From: Sweltsa coloradensis
Taxonomy: Eukaryota > Arthropoda > Insecta > Plecoptera > Chloroperlidae
DNA: 64,000 bases
Direction of reading: 5' to 3'
Assembly: GCA_024449915.1 (NCBI GenBank)
Contig: JAMZAV010000983.1
Location: 1-64,000 of the forward strand
Numbering within the stretch: position 1 is the stretch's first letter; each line of letters starts with the position of its first letter. Shown here piece after piece: positions 13,501 through 25,500 of the stretch. The notes under the pieces are model-generated. The model made no database searches. It was not told where the DNA came from and saw only the letters and a program-made list of their open reading frames with translations. Made by a program: the position numbers and the translations under genes.

Positions 13501-16500
13501 TGATGCTCCCGATAGTATACGAATGGCTCGTTTTTGTAGAATGAAAACACGATGTGCACTAGAGGACCCCCCCCAAAATAAGATTGCATATGCTATATGT
13601 GAATGTAAATGAGCATGGTATACTAGTTTTAATACAGACAGGTCAACGAGTGGTTTCAGCCTACGAAGCAGATAACAGCTACTTCTGATTTTGGCGCATA
13701 GTTGATCCACATGTGGCGACCAATTAAGAGTGTCTGTTAGGACTAACCCAAGGAACTTCGCCATTGTGTTTCGGCTAATAGACTTCCCATTGCTTCGAAT
13801 GAGTGGACTCGAGATTTGGGATGTGTATGAAGAATGAAAGGAAAGGTATACACTTTTTGCTGGTTGTAGGGCAAGGAGGTTTGTCTGGCAATAAGATTCC
13901 ATTGCATTGGCTTGTGAATTTGCCACCGCTATAAGCGATTCCGTGAATTTCTTGTCTGCTGTTAAGAGATGACTGAAGTCATCTACATATTGCGTTACTT
14001 TTCCCTCTTTTAAGTAATTCGATGCATCATTCACATATAATAGGAATGCAAGAGGTCCAAGGATTGTTCCTTGTGGAACACCGCTTTTTACCATGAGGGG
14101 AGAAGAGAAGTGATGGCTTGTAGTGCCGTTGATGGTATTGTTAATTACTGCAATCTGTGAACGTTCTGATAAAAAAGATGATATCCAATCCTTAGCTTTC
14201 CCTCTAATTCCCAGAATATCAAGTTTATTAAGAAGACGAGCGTGGTCAATAGTGTCAAACGCTTTACTTAAATCATAAAATATCCCTAAAGCTACCTCAC
14301 TGTGATCTAGGGCTACATACAGAGAGTTTAAGAACATGAAAATTGCAGTGATGGTCGATTTGTTTTTTTGGAAACCGTGTTGGTTAGGTGTTATTATCTC
14401 ATATTTGCTTAAAAATTCTGATATACGATTATACATGGCTTTTTCAAAAATCTTTGAAAATGATGAGATTAATGATATTGGCCGGTAATTGCTAGGGTCC
14501 TGTTTATTCCCTTTAAGTTTGTATAGTGGTATAACTTTCGACAATTTTAGTTTGGATGGGAATATGCCCGATACAAACGATTCATTTATGAGAAATGATA
14601 GTGGTTCTGCAATAAGGTTGTGACATTTTGCTAGAATTGAGCCGGGTATGCCATCTAGTCCCGAAGAATGTTTCTTACCAAAGCTCTTAATAATATTAGA
14701 AACTTCCTTAGGGGAAGTGGGGTAGAGAAAGATTGAATGGGGTTGGTGATATTCATCGAGAGCTGGTGTTGATAACCCCGCTTTTTGTGTTGGTCGTGAA
14801 TTAACTCCTAGCTCTATGAAAAACTCATTAAATTGTTTCGCAACGATTTTAGGATCCGATATAACATTGCCGTTTATATTCAAGGTTAGGTTACTTTTCT
14901 GCTGGGGTGCTATTGATTGTGATTTGACTACTTGCCAAATAGCCTTACTCTTATTGTCAGACCTTAATATTTCCTGTTTGTAATAAAAACGTTTGGCTTC
15001 TTTAATGCTGTGCACATGAGCTTTTTTTAGTTGTAAATAAATTTGTTTTTGTAAAGTATCTGTTGGTGCTTGTTTGCACCGATAATGTAAGTTGCGGAGC
15101 TGACACGCGTCTGATCGGTGTATAGCTGTTATCCATGGGCTCGACTTTAAGGTTTTGTTTGCTTTGTTTGTCCTCCAAGGGAATGCTACATTAAATAAAT
15201 ATGTAAATTTTGATACAAAAAGCTCAAACATATGATTTGAATCAGAAGCAGCTAGCAAGAGGTTCCAGTCAATTGGGATTAACAAATCATAAAAGTGGCC
15301 TATGTTTTCGTCACTGAACTTTCTTGTTCGAGTTGTTTTACTCTGATCCATGTCCAGACTTAAGGTGGATAGTTGTAATATGATAGCACAGTGGTCAGAG
15401 AATTGTGGGTCAATTGAGTGTGCTGTGATGACCTGGTTATCAAAAGATGTAAGTATGTTATCTATCAGAGATCTTGCGTTACCATGAATCCGGGTTGGCG
15501 CGTTGATAGTAGTATGAATGTTATAGGACTGAATCAAGTCTTTAAAGAGTTGTGTTTGATTATTGTGAGATAGTAGATTGATATTAAAATCTCCACATAT
15601 AATTAATTCTGCTTTTGGAAATTTTTTAGTTAATTTAATCAAACATTCCTCAAATTTATCTAAAAAATTGTTTATAATACTTGTGGGGGTCTGTAAATAT
15701 TAAGAACTAGTATTTGATTCTTGTTTAACTCCCATATACAACCTGTGATTTCAAATACATTTTCAATTGGGCAAAGTACGAGATCAGGAATTGGGCTCAT
15801 AGTTATATTAGGTTTTGCAAGGATGGCCACTCCCCCATATGCTTGAGTTTCCCTGCAGTAAAAGTTAGAATGCAATAACCTGGCAGACAGAAGTTGCTCA
15901 GGCTTTCCCTCAAGAGCCAGTGTTCTTGCAGGCATATTATATCTGCAGATATATCCCCTGCAAGGAGTTCCAATTCCGTTATTTATTGCTTACTGATCTA
16001 ATATTTAGTGAGAGGATAGTACTATTCAAAAATGATTTTGATTTAGTTTTAGTTGTTACTCTTTGTTTTTGATCGCTTCTGCTCTAACCCCCATATCTCT
16101 CTTCAGTTTCCCGGATTTAAATCTGGGGCTACTTGTATTTGATTTTGATTGGGCCTACCCTTGTTGTTAAAGTACTAAATATAACATCTCGATATAATGC
16201 TCCTAGCTTGTTTGCACCTTGCCAGTTCGGGTGGAGGCCATCTCTGCTCAGATCCCTTATTTTCATGTATGTACTTGCATCAGTGAACCTTACATGTTGC
16301 AATTCACATACCCATTTCAAGTTGTCATTTACCTGTTTGATGAACCTAGCCTCTACGTCAGATCTGTATAATATACTGCTTAAGATTACTTGTGCCTCCG
16401 AATGAGATTTCTTTACACTTGATATCAAGTCATACATCTCGCCCATTAGATGGTCTGGGGATGGTGTACTTTTCAAGTCGTTGGTACCTACGTGAAGAAG

Positions 16501-19500
16501 AATCACTTTAGGAGATAGTTTTATGGTATCACCTTCTTCAACGCATTTCCTCAGTTCATCTGTCCTAATTCCCGGGTAGAATTTCACACTTCCCCCTGCA
16601 GCTTTAACAACTTCACCCGCTCTTCGTACCATTGAGTCCCCGATGACTAGTGTCCCTTCTAGTTTTGTGGATGTCACTTTCGCTGTGTTATCATTTTTGT
16701 GAGATGGTCTCTGGAAGGTACGTGCTCGCTGAGATAGGCCTTGTTCTTGATGCGAATATTCACGCCAGTTTTCCTTGCGATTGTAACGGTTTAAAAGCCG
16801 TCTTGAGAGTAAAATAACGCGAAAAAAATTTTCGCCTCCGCGGCTGGGGCTTCGCCCCAGACCCCTTTGGGGCCCCCGAAAGTACTTTCCATACGGGGCC
16901 CCTACCCCCCAGTCCGCCTCTGGGTTAGCATCTCTGCTTCCAATGCGGAATGTCCAGGGTTCGATTCCCGCTAAAGTCAGAAGTTTTTTAACTTCTGATT
17001 TGGACTTAAATCCATCAGTTCTTGTCTAAGGAATTTGTAAACTGTGACTTTGAAGCCGTCCTAGCAACGAGGCACATAATAAATTTAAAGTTGTTCTGAA
17101 TCGGTGTTGTTGATTTTGGCATTGATCCGCGGGTGTTCGCACTGTCCATACCTTTAATAATAAAAAAAATAAAATAAAAGAGTCTTTATTTTAATCTTGG
17201 CGAAGCTTAAGGCCATGAGGCCTTTTGTTCTGCTGAACCAAGCACAAGCAGCTTTGATGGTGCTGACTCATCTGATTTTCGTGTTACATCTGGAGTGCCC
17301 TAAGGATCGGTACTTGGTCCTTTACTATTCACCATATTTATGATGGACCTACCCAGGTGTGTGGAATCCAAAGTAAGACTATATGCGGACGATTGTACTA
17401 TTTACAGAACCATCAAGTCAGCAAATGATGTGGATATATTACAAAAGGACCTTGAAAACATTGAGCTATGGTGTGAACTAAACCAAATGTTACTTAACGA
17501 AAATAAATGCAGCCACATTACCTTGACAAAATCCAAAAAAGCACCTGCAATAAATTTCAAAATCAATGGCTGTTACATTAAACGGGAAATCAAAATTAAG
17601 CTCTTAGGTATTACAATAACTCAAGATTTGAAGTGGAACATTCAGACTGAAATCGTGAGGAAAAAATTCAACATATTTATGATGGACCTACCCAGGTGTG
17701 TGGAATCCAAACTAAGACTATATGCGGACGATTGTACTATTTACAGAACCATCAAGTCAGCAAATGATGTGGATATATTACAAAAGGACCTTGAAAACAT
17801 TGAGCTATGGTGTGAACTAAACCAAATGTTACTTAACGAAAATAAATGCAGCCACATTACCTTGACAAAATCCAAAAAAGCACCTGCAATAAATTTCAAA
17901 ATCAATGGCTGTTACATTAAACGGGAAATCAAAATTAAGCTCTTAGGTATTACAATAACTCAAGATTTGAAGTGGAACATTCAGACTGAAATCGTGAGGA
18001 AAAAATCTGCTAAGCTTCTAGGCTTTTTATCCAGAACTTTGCATGGTGCACGTAGTCAGGTCAAGCGCACTGTGTACTTATGCCTAGTTAGACCTACACT
18101 GTCCTATGGTTGTCCTGCATGGCATTCAACCTTGAAGGCCAATGCTTACAAATTAGAATCTCTACAGAATAGAGCGACAAAATTCATCACCAAAAGAAAA
18201 GACTTGAATAGGCAACAACAAACGAAGATGTGTGATATACTTACTCTTGAAAATCACCTAAAGGAGTTGGGAATCGTTTTTCTGAAGAAAATGTTTAACG
18301 GGCCAGTCGACCTGGATCCATTGATTAGAATACAACTTGGATATCGCTCATGCAGATACGGTAGAGCTGTTACTCTGATACCTCCCTTTGCTAGAACAAC
18401 GCAGTATCAGCAAGGTTTTTTCTGTCGATCTGTTAGAGATTGGAATGCTCTGTCTTATGAGGTCTGCACAGAACAAGATTTTCATAAATTTCGGAGAGAC
18501 CTTAGAATAACATTAATGAACACTCAAGATCATACCAGTTAACACGAATACCACTCACTCACATGTACACATACACTCATATTCCCATTCACACTCAAAT
18601 TCACACTCACACTTGCCATCGTTTTATATTACATTTATGTGTGTTATCTATGAGTAATTTTTTGTGATATTTTGTGTTTTTCTAATATTGAGATTATTGA
18701 GTATATTGTTATTATGTGTTTTATATTGTTGAATGAGTTTTGTATATTCTATTATTGTATTGTGTATATTGTCCTGGTGGTAAGACACTTTGTGTTATGG
18801 GGCTATGCTCTAATTTCTTACCTCCAGCAATGTGATTGTATGTCATGTTGGAATAAAATAATAATAATAATAATAATACAAATTACAATTATTACACAAG
18901 TAAAAAATAACCACACTAGTGAACAATAGGTACAAAGATATAAAAATGATAAAAAACATAAAACTAGTACAAGTAAAATAGCAGGTTAATATCACTTAAT
19001 GTGTTTGAAGTATAATAAACAGTTAAAGAAATAAATTTAAAATATGTAATTATTTCATTAGCACTTTAAACCATCAATTACATCAATAAAAGAATACAAA
19101 ATACAATCAATAATCATTAATTAAATACTAGTTAAAACTAGGGCTGGGCAAAAAAATCGATATTTTGATATGATATCTATAATTGGAAAAAAATTTGATA
19201 TCGATATTTGATTTCTTATCGAAATATCGAAATTTGCACAAAAAATGCTAAATTTTGAAATTTTGGTGGAGGTGCCGGGTAGGTAGTCTAAATTAAATTA
19301 CCCTGGCTGATGCATTTGCTATAGGTGCCAGGTCATAAAACGCGATTTTGAGATCGTAAATAGGTCTATGGTGACACCTTATCAACCCTGTTTGGCCAAA
19401 ATTATGAAAAATAACACTCTAAATTTTTTATTTTTTTTTTCTTTACAAACAATTACATTTCGATATATCGATATCATATCAAAATTTTTCGTGTGATATC

Positions 19501-22500
19501 GATAATTGAATGATATGCCATAGCCCAGCCCTAGTTAAAACCTACAATGATTTAACCTTTCAAAGAATGAACATTGTCTTTTTAAATAATTTGTTATATT
19601 ACAAAGAAGGATCAAGTAAATACGAATGACATTTGTTTTTGAAGGCTGATTTAGATTTGGTAATGCGAATGGTTGAAGGAATTAGGTTCCACGCTCGGGC
19701 AGCAGAAACAGGAAATGAATTACTTTATAAGGAGGTTTTATGTTTGGGAATTTTTAAAGTTAATGTTGATTGTGACCGTGTGTTGTTGTCATGGTTGCAA
19801 TTAAGAAGATTAACATAAATTGTGAAAGATAAACTGGAGCAGAATTGTTGATGATATTGTGTAGAAGAGAAAGAGAGTGATACACACGTCGTTGCTCAAA
19901 GGTAAGCCAAGACAGTTCGATTCTGGATGGGGTCACATGATCATAATATTTAACATTAAATATAAATTTCAAGTAAGCATTCTGAACTTTCTGCAGTTTG
20001 TTGGACCTTTGATTGCTATATTATATTTCCTATAGTGAACCTAAGTGGGCGTTGTCCGGTTCTCTCCCGTCAGCGAGGTATAGGCGATTAACCCGTGCTA
20101 AATGTTTCGTAAGCGATAGCGCGAGAACCCGACCACGGACCGGAATTATATTCATACTGTAAGAAACTATAATCTTTCCTCTTTGCGTGGATATACATAA
20201 CTCTGCTCTATCACAAATATTAATGACATTTGTTTTGAGTTGAAGTGAACTCTACATTTACACTGTTGCCAAACCTTCCAAACTGCTCATGAAAAAGCAC
20301 GTAAAAACATTTTGTCCGTGGCATCAGCATAACATTTGGTATCCGACTTTGTGGCTACTGTGAGGTCACTGGGTTGTACTAGATTATACATTACTAATAA
20401 AATATCCTTTAATGTGCCAACAAAATCTTGAATGCGAAGTACATTTAGCAACCATGGACAGGCGCGTGGTATGCGAGGATGCCATAGCTGCACACAACGT
20501 GGCTGCGTCTCGCTTAGGTTGCCGCTCAGTCAGAGTACATTTGCGACAGCGCGCAAACATGGGTCCATTTAACTCATAATAGTTTGAATTTAGGAAGCGT
20601 CATCGAGCAAAGTAGAATGCCATCATCTTCTTCACAGAATTATGCATCTTGTGATGTTATTGGTTTAGATTTCTTTTGCGTGAGTCAAAAGATACGGCGA
20701 GTTACATTTTCGTACCATGCTAATTCTTATGGGCGCTGAGACCAGAGAGAACCAATTTCCTTCCCGCCTTCAAAACTTAGGTTCCCTATTAAAAATATTG
20801 ATCTTTGGTTGGTTATCACTCACTCGTCGATTTCGTCGGGACCTACAGGGTTGGGTTGGTCACTTTGAGGTTTGTTCGTTTGTCCTGTGATCACTACTCC
20901 AGGAGTAAGATATTGGCAAAACACCGTTTTTCTGTCCAGGAGTAACTGCAATGGGTGTAACTGTGACTAGTTCTTTTGTCCAGTAGTAAGTTGCTCCAAC
21001 TGTGATGGGCGTAAGGTTTTTACTCCAGCTACTGGAGGTGGAGTAAAGTGCTTTTGATTTGAATAGGCGCCATTTTCAAACATGGACGCAGCTGTAAGCA
21101 CTGCTAGGCCTATTTATCTCGACGATTTTGTATTCCATGCCGTATTGTTGAGGAACAATTTTAACCAGCCTGTTATCAACGATAACCAGTACGTTTTCGT
21201 TTTGGCCGAAGGTAAGTTAATTATATGTATTAATCCAAATTAGGCTAGGCTAAGGTCCAGGCTTGTAAGTCCCAAGACCTAACCTGCAATAAAAAGGCGC
21301 GCAAGCCTATTTATTGGGTTTCTAGGCGGTCCTTTCTTTCCACCAAACCATCCAATATATTTAAAACACCATCTAATTCATTCCCGTAGTCATCCTCGCT
21401 TTCAGACAAATCCGAATCTTCAACAAGTAAAGGCAATATAATAGGCAGAAGATTTGACATTTTCAATATACCACTCACAACAACCAAAACAGTCACAACC
21501 ACGTTCTTTTGTCCAAGTGGGAGTAACTGCGATTTCTACGCCTATTTCCGTTAAAGGTAAGTATATCCGGTTTACTCCTGGAGTATCTTGTCCTAGTTGG
21601 AACAGGACAAACGAACAAACCTTTGGTTTACTGTCTCCCACTGAAAATCAGTTATGCTATATAACTGAGTGGGTAGACTCTAAATACAATTTTTTTTTGA
21701 ACTAAACTCTAGTGCATATTATGTTAAGGGGGGTACACCAAACTATAAGCACTAAATTAAAAGCATAAAAAATGTGACTTGAGAATCTGACAGTATACTT
21801 TGTTGTTGTAGCCTACATTGTTATGCTTAGCCGTGGTACGCCAACACACTGGCACCTTATACAGCAAGCCGAGTTGGGGTGTTTTCGAGGTTAGGTACAT
21901 GACAACACATGCCAAATTTGATTGGGGTACAATCATTCCTTCTGGGTGAAAAAAATGGATTGTCATGATCAAAATCACTTTCAAGATGTTAGTTACTACT
22001 ATACTGACTACTACTTGCCCTAATTCGTCAGTTATAATTTCCCAGCCATACTGACCAAACGGGTGTGTCTACAACATTCAAATTTTACATGAACATTAAG
22101 GTATTGTATTGTATTAATTAGCAGCTGTGGGATTACATGGATGCCGTATCGTAACTAGTACATGTATCATAACATAAGCACTGTCAGAATTGTTGGTATT
22201 TATACATTGCATAATTTACAATACAAACTACTTTACTAATACAAGATAGATTATACTAATAATTACATCATTATACATACCGTATACATATATGTACATC
22301 ATATACATCACTCGTCGAGTGAGCAAGCCTATACACATAGGCAACTGTCATGCTTCCTTGAAATCACATATTATACAGACATTTTTCTATAAGGTAGCTT
22401 CTCAGTTTTCTTTTAAACATGATCATGTTTGTTTCACTTTTTATTTCCTCATGTAGATAATTGAATAGTGTTTTTCATGGATTTGGGCTTTGTCAGTGAT

Positions 22501-25500
22501 TTTTAATTTAGTTGATGGTAAGTAAGTGAAGGTTGTTCCTGTTCCGAGTGTTGTACTGGTGAGTATCGGAGTTTAGGGCTGGGCAAAAAAATCGATATTT
22601 CGATACTATATCAATGTGGAAATATTTTCGATATCAATATTTGGCTTCATATCGAAATATCAAAATTTACACAAAAAATACTAAATTTCGTAATTTTGGT
22701 GGAAGTGCTGGGTAGATATTCAGAATTAGATTAACCTGCCTGGTGTATATGGTGGAGGTGCCGGGTCATAAAACGCGATTGTGAGATCGTAAAAATAGTT
22801 AGATGGGTTTATGGTGATACCTTATCAACTCTATTTGGCCACAAATTATGAAAAATAGACTCACTTTTTTAATAATTTTTTTGATTTTTGATATTTTTTT
22901 TTTTTTTTTTTACAAACAATCACATTTTGATATATTGATATCATATCAAAACTTTTCGTGTGATATCGATAATTGAATGATATGGCATAGCCCAGCACTA
23001 TCGGAGTTTGTTGATTTACAAAGGTATCAAAGTGATGTTTACGCACAAAGACTACATGTATTTGGAAGGGACGGTAAGGATCTCTAGAGATTTCAAATAT
23101 TGTTTACACGATTGAGTTTGTTTTAGGTTTAGTATATACCGTATTGCCCTCTTTTGAAGCCTGAATATTAGAGTACGGTATTTATTTTGGTGCTGTTCCC
23201 CCAAATCACTATGCCATAATTGATATACGACTCAACTAAAGCATAATATGCTGATTTAAGTAAGTTCATCCTCATATTACAAAATAATGATTTAGCTGTT
23301 TTATCACAAATATGCCCGAACTTATTGTTTTAGTAATGTGGTCATTCCAGGTAAGGTTTTCATCTATATATATATATATAATCCCAAAATTTGTGTTACC
23401 CTTACCTGTTCTAGCCTGTGTTCCCCTATAAGTATGTTTACTTCCCTACTTTGTTTGTTGCCAGGGTTGAAAACTATAATATTTGTTTTACTTGAGTTTA
23501 CTTTCAGGCAGTTGGATTCGAATTGCTGTATTACATTATTTGTTTCAACATATGTGTCTACCTCAAGCTCGTCGATTGTCTTTTGAGACATACTCAGGGT
23601 CGAGTCATCTGTGAACAGAGTAATCTCACCCTTTAGTACTTTTTCTGGTATGTCATTTATAAAGAACAGAGGGTCATTTACGGAACCTTGCGGTACTCCG
23701 TGTTTCATAACTTGTGCCCTTGAACTGTACTTTGCACTTGACCAAGACTGTTTTCCTTCTTTAATTCTACGTATTGTGTCCGTTTCGTGAGGTCATGGAC
23801 TTAGAATAGTAACTGGCCTTGTAAATCCATGGTGAGGTATTGTAGGTTTAATACAATGTAATTATACTGAAACTTAACAATACCTACAATCTTTTACAAT
23901 GAGTATAAAACCAAGTGTTGGATGAGTGTTGCAATATTTTCAATTGTTGTAAATTGTAAGTTGGTAATACCATAGCAATAAAATTACTATCATTTGTTTA
24001 GTATTTGGATTAAGGGCCTTGTCAACCATTGGTCATAATGTGCCACTCTAGCTTAGGGGATATGGGGAGGAAAATCCCATGCTGGTCAGAACCAGCCACA
24101 GGTAGGAGGAGGAAAAGGGGAGGTTGTCACGCCGTGGTCGTCTTCGTCTTTGTCATTGTTCAAGTTGTCTTTGTGTTCGTCGTTAGGGAGGTCGTCAAGG
24201 GAAGAGGGATAGGTCCCCGACGACGAATGTCATAGCTCGCCTCTAGTTTTGGGGAGTGATATATTAAGTTACTCCCCTATATACCAGCTAATGCTTGTGA
24301 GACGGAATTTATGTATTTTCCCGCCTGCCATGCGGATGCCATGCTCAGGGCCAAATTCTACCCCGGACCCAGACAAAGTTATTCAATTTTAACCATTCAT
24401 TTTGCAAAGGAATTTAAAAAAGACAATAAACTTGTAAAAAAAACAGACAAACCTTTCACCCTCAAAAGCATTGAGATCTCAAAGAAGGGCCCAAGTTCTC
24501 TATGCCAAATTCCTGTGGCGTAGCTAGAAATCCACGCGCCCCCGGACTACAGCGAGCTGGCGGGCCCCCGTCATTGACACCTAAATGTTATTTGGTATTA
24601 GGTAATTATTATCAAATTTAAGTATTATTTACACCGATTCACTGAGACTCGGTACTCACCATTCGCCTATGGATTAGAACTTCCGCTTCCGAACTCTCCT
24701 TTCAGCAAACGTATTGATAAGGTGATCCATATCACGTCCACTCCACTCATTCTCGATTGAAAGTGTTCTTAATCCACTAAATCTTTTGTGTCCCATGATG
24801 CTTAACTTAAATATTTTTTTATGATTTTAAGTTTTGAAAATGACTGTTCTGAACTGGCAACAGTAACTGGTATTGTTAGGAACAGCATCAATACCATACA
24901 AACATCAGGAAACAGGGGCGTCGGCACATGGGGGCAAGGGGTGGCACTTGCCCCCCCCCCCCTGGAATTTCAATTCAGAAATTAAATTTACGTAATTTAT
25001 TTAATTTGACAGTAATACGCCGGCATTCAGCCTCTTAAGCATTCATCCTGCCAACTTAGCTAAGATTGATCCTTGCACTTTTCAAAGTAACATGCCTTCT
25101 ATTGAAGCGCTCTATAAAATATAAAAATTTTAAGAGGAGGCAAACACGTGGTACGATTACTGGACAAACACATTAAAAAATAACGAACCACAATTGTTTC
25201 CCCTAGTGCACGAAGCTCGCAGAAACACAACGTGTAATCGACCGATTTGTTAGGAGCCTCGCCGCTTGCAACTAGCATTCAAAAATCAAATCATTAACTT
25301 AATAAATACTGCCAACTTTACCACATCTATTGCACATTATCTGTTTATTTATTGGATGAGCAAAGCGAAGACTTCAATTTTACTGACCCCCCCAAAAAAA
25401 TTAGCTCGTGTGTTTTTTTGTTTTCGTTTATTTTTTGTCTGTTTGTTCGCGCTCTACTGGGCAAACGTCATGCGATCTTGATGGAAATTGGAGGGGACCT

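Larger units (their letters stand above)
12846..16795 (-). mobile_element. CR1/L2-like LINE with esterase ORF1
   Basis: A non-LTR retrotransposon on the - strand with the order ORF1 (SGNH esterase), endonuclease, RT, 3' UTR and a terminal (TCTGAA)n microsatellite at 12847-12870. The microsatellite tail instead of poly(A) and an esterase in ORF1 both fit the CR1/L2/Crack group. The 5' end is truncated within ORF1 at about 16795, where hAT end sequence begins. Frameshifts in the endonuclease make this copy inactive. Confidence 0.85.
9904..16922. mobile_element. 7-kb hAT-type composite element
   Basis: The left end CAGAGGCGGACTGG and right end CCAGTCCGCCTCTG are perfect inverted repeats. Immediately outside lies the 8-bp direct repeat GGTTAGCA (9896-9903 and 16923-16930), a hAT-class target duplication. 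Both subterminal regions are rich in GGGGCCCC words. No transposase is recognised inside. Much of the interior is later insertions: a HINE 1b fragment, a small hAT-like element, and the LINE at 12846-16795. It splits a tRNA-derived unit. Confidence 0.8.
17230..18885 (+). mobile_element. 5'-truncated LINE with internal duplication
   Basis: Begins inside the RT domain: SGVP, then a stop in place of the expected Gln, then GSVLGPLLF just before 17340. It continues through an RT and C-terminal frame to 18542 and ends in an (AAT)n tract at 18855-18880. The stop in the SGVPQG motif and the truncation make it inactive. Confidence 0.8.
22100..23800 (-). mobile_element. LINE relic with 3' region and RT piece
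   Basis: The stretch carries an RT relic at 23364-23708 on the - strand. Downstream of it (lower coordinates) lies sequence like the 3' part of a non-LTR element, with a start at a TTGTATTG-rich tract near 22100. A hAT MITE (22574-23000) interrupts it. The boundaries are approximate. Confidence 0.5.

Noticed and set aside
16133..16405. 90-codon + strand frame
   Set aside because: Shadow of the esterase ORF1 on the - strand.
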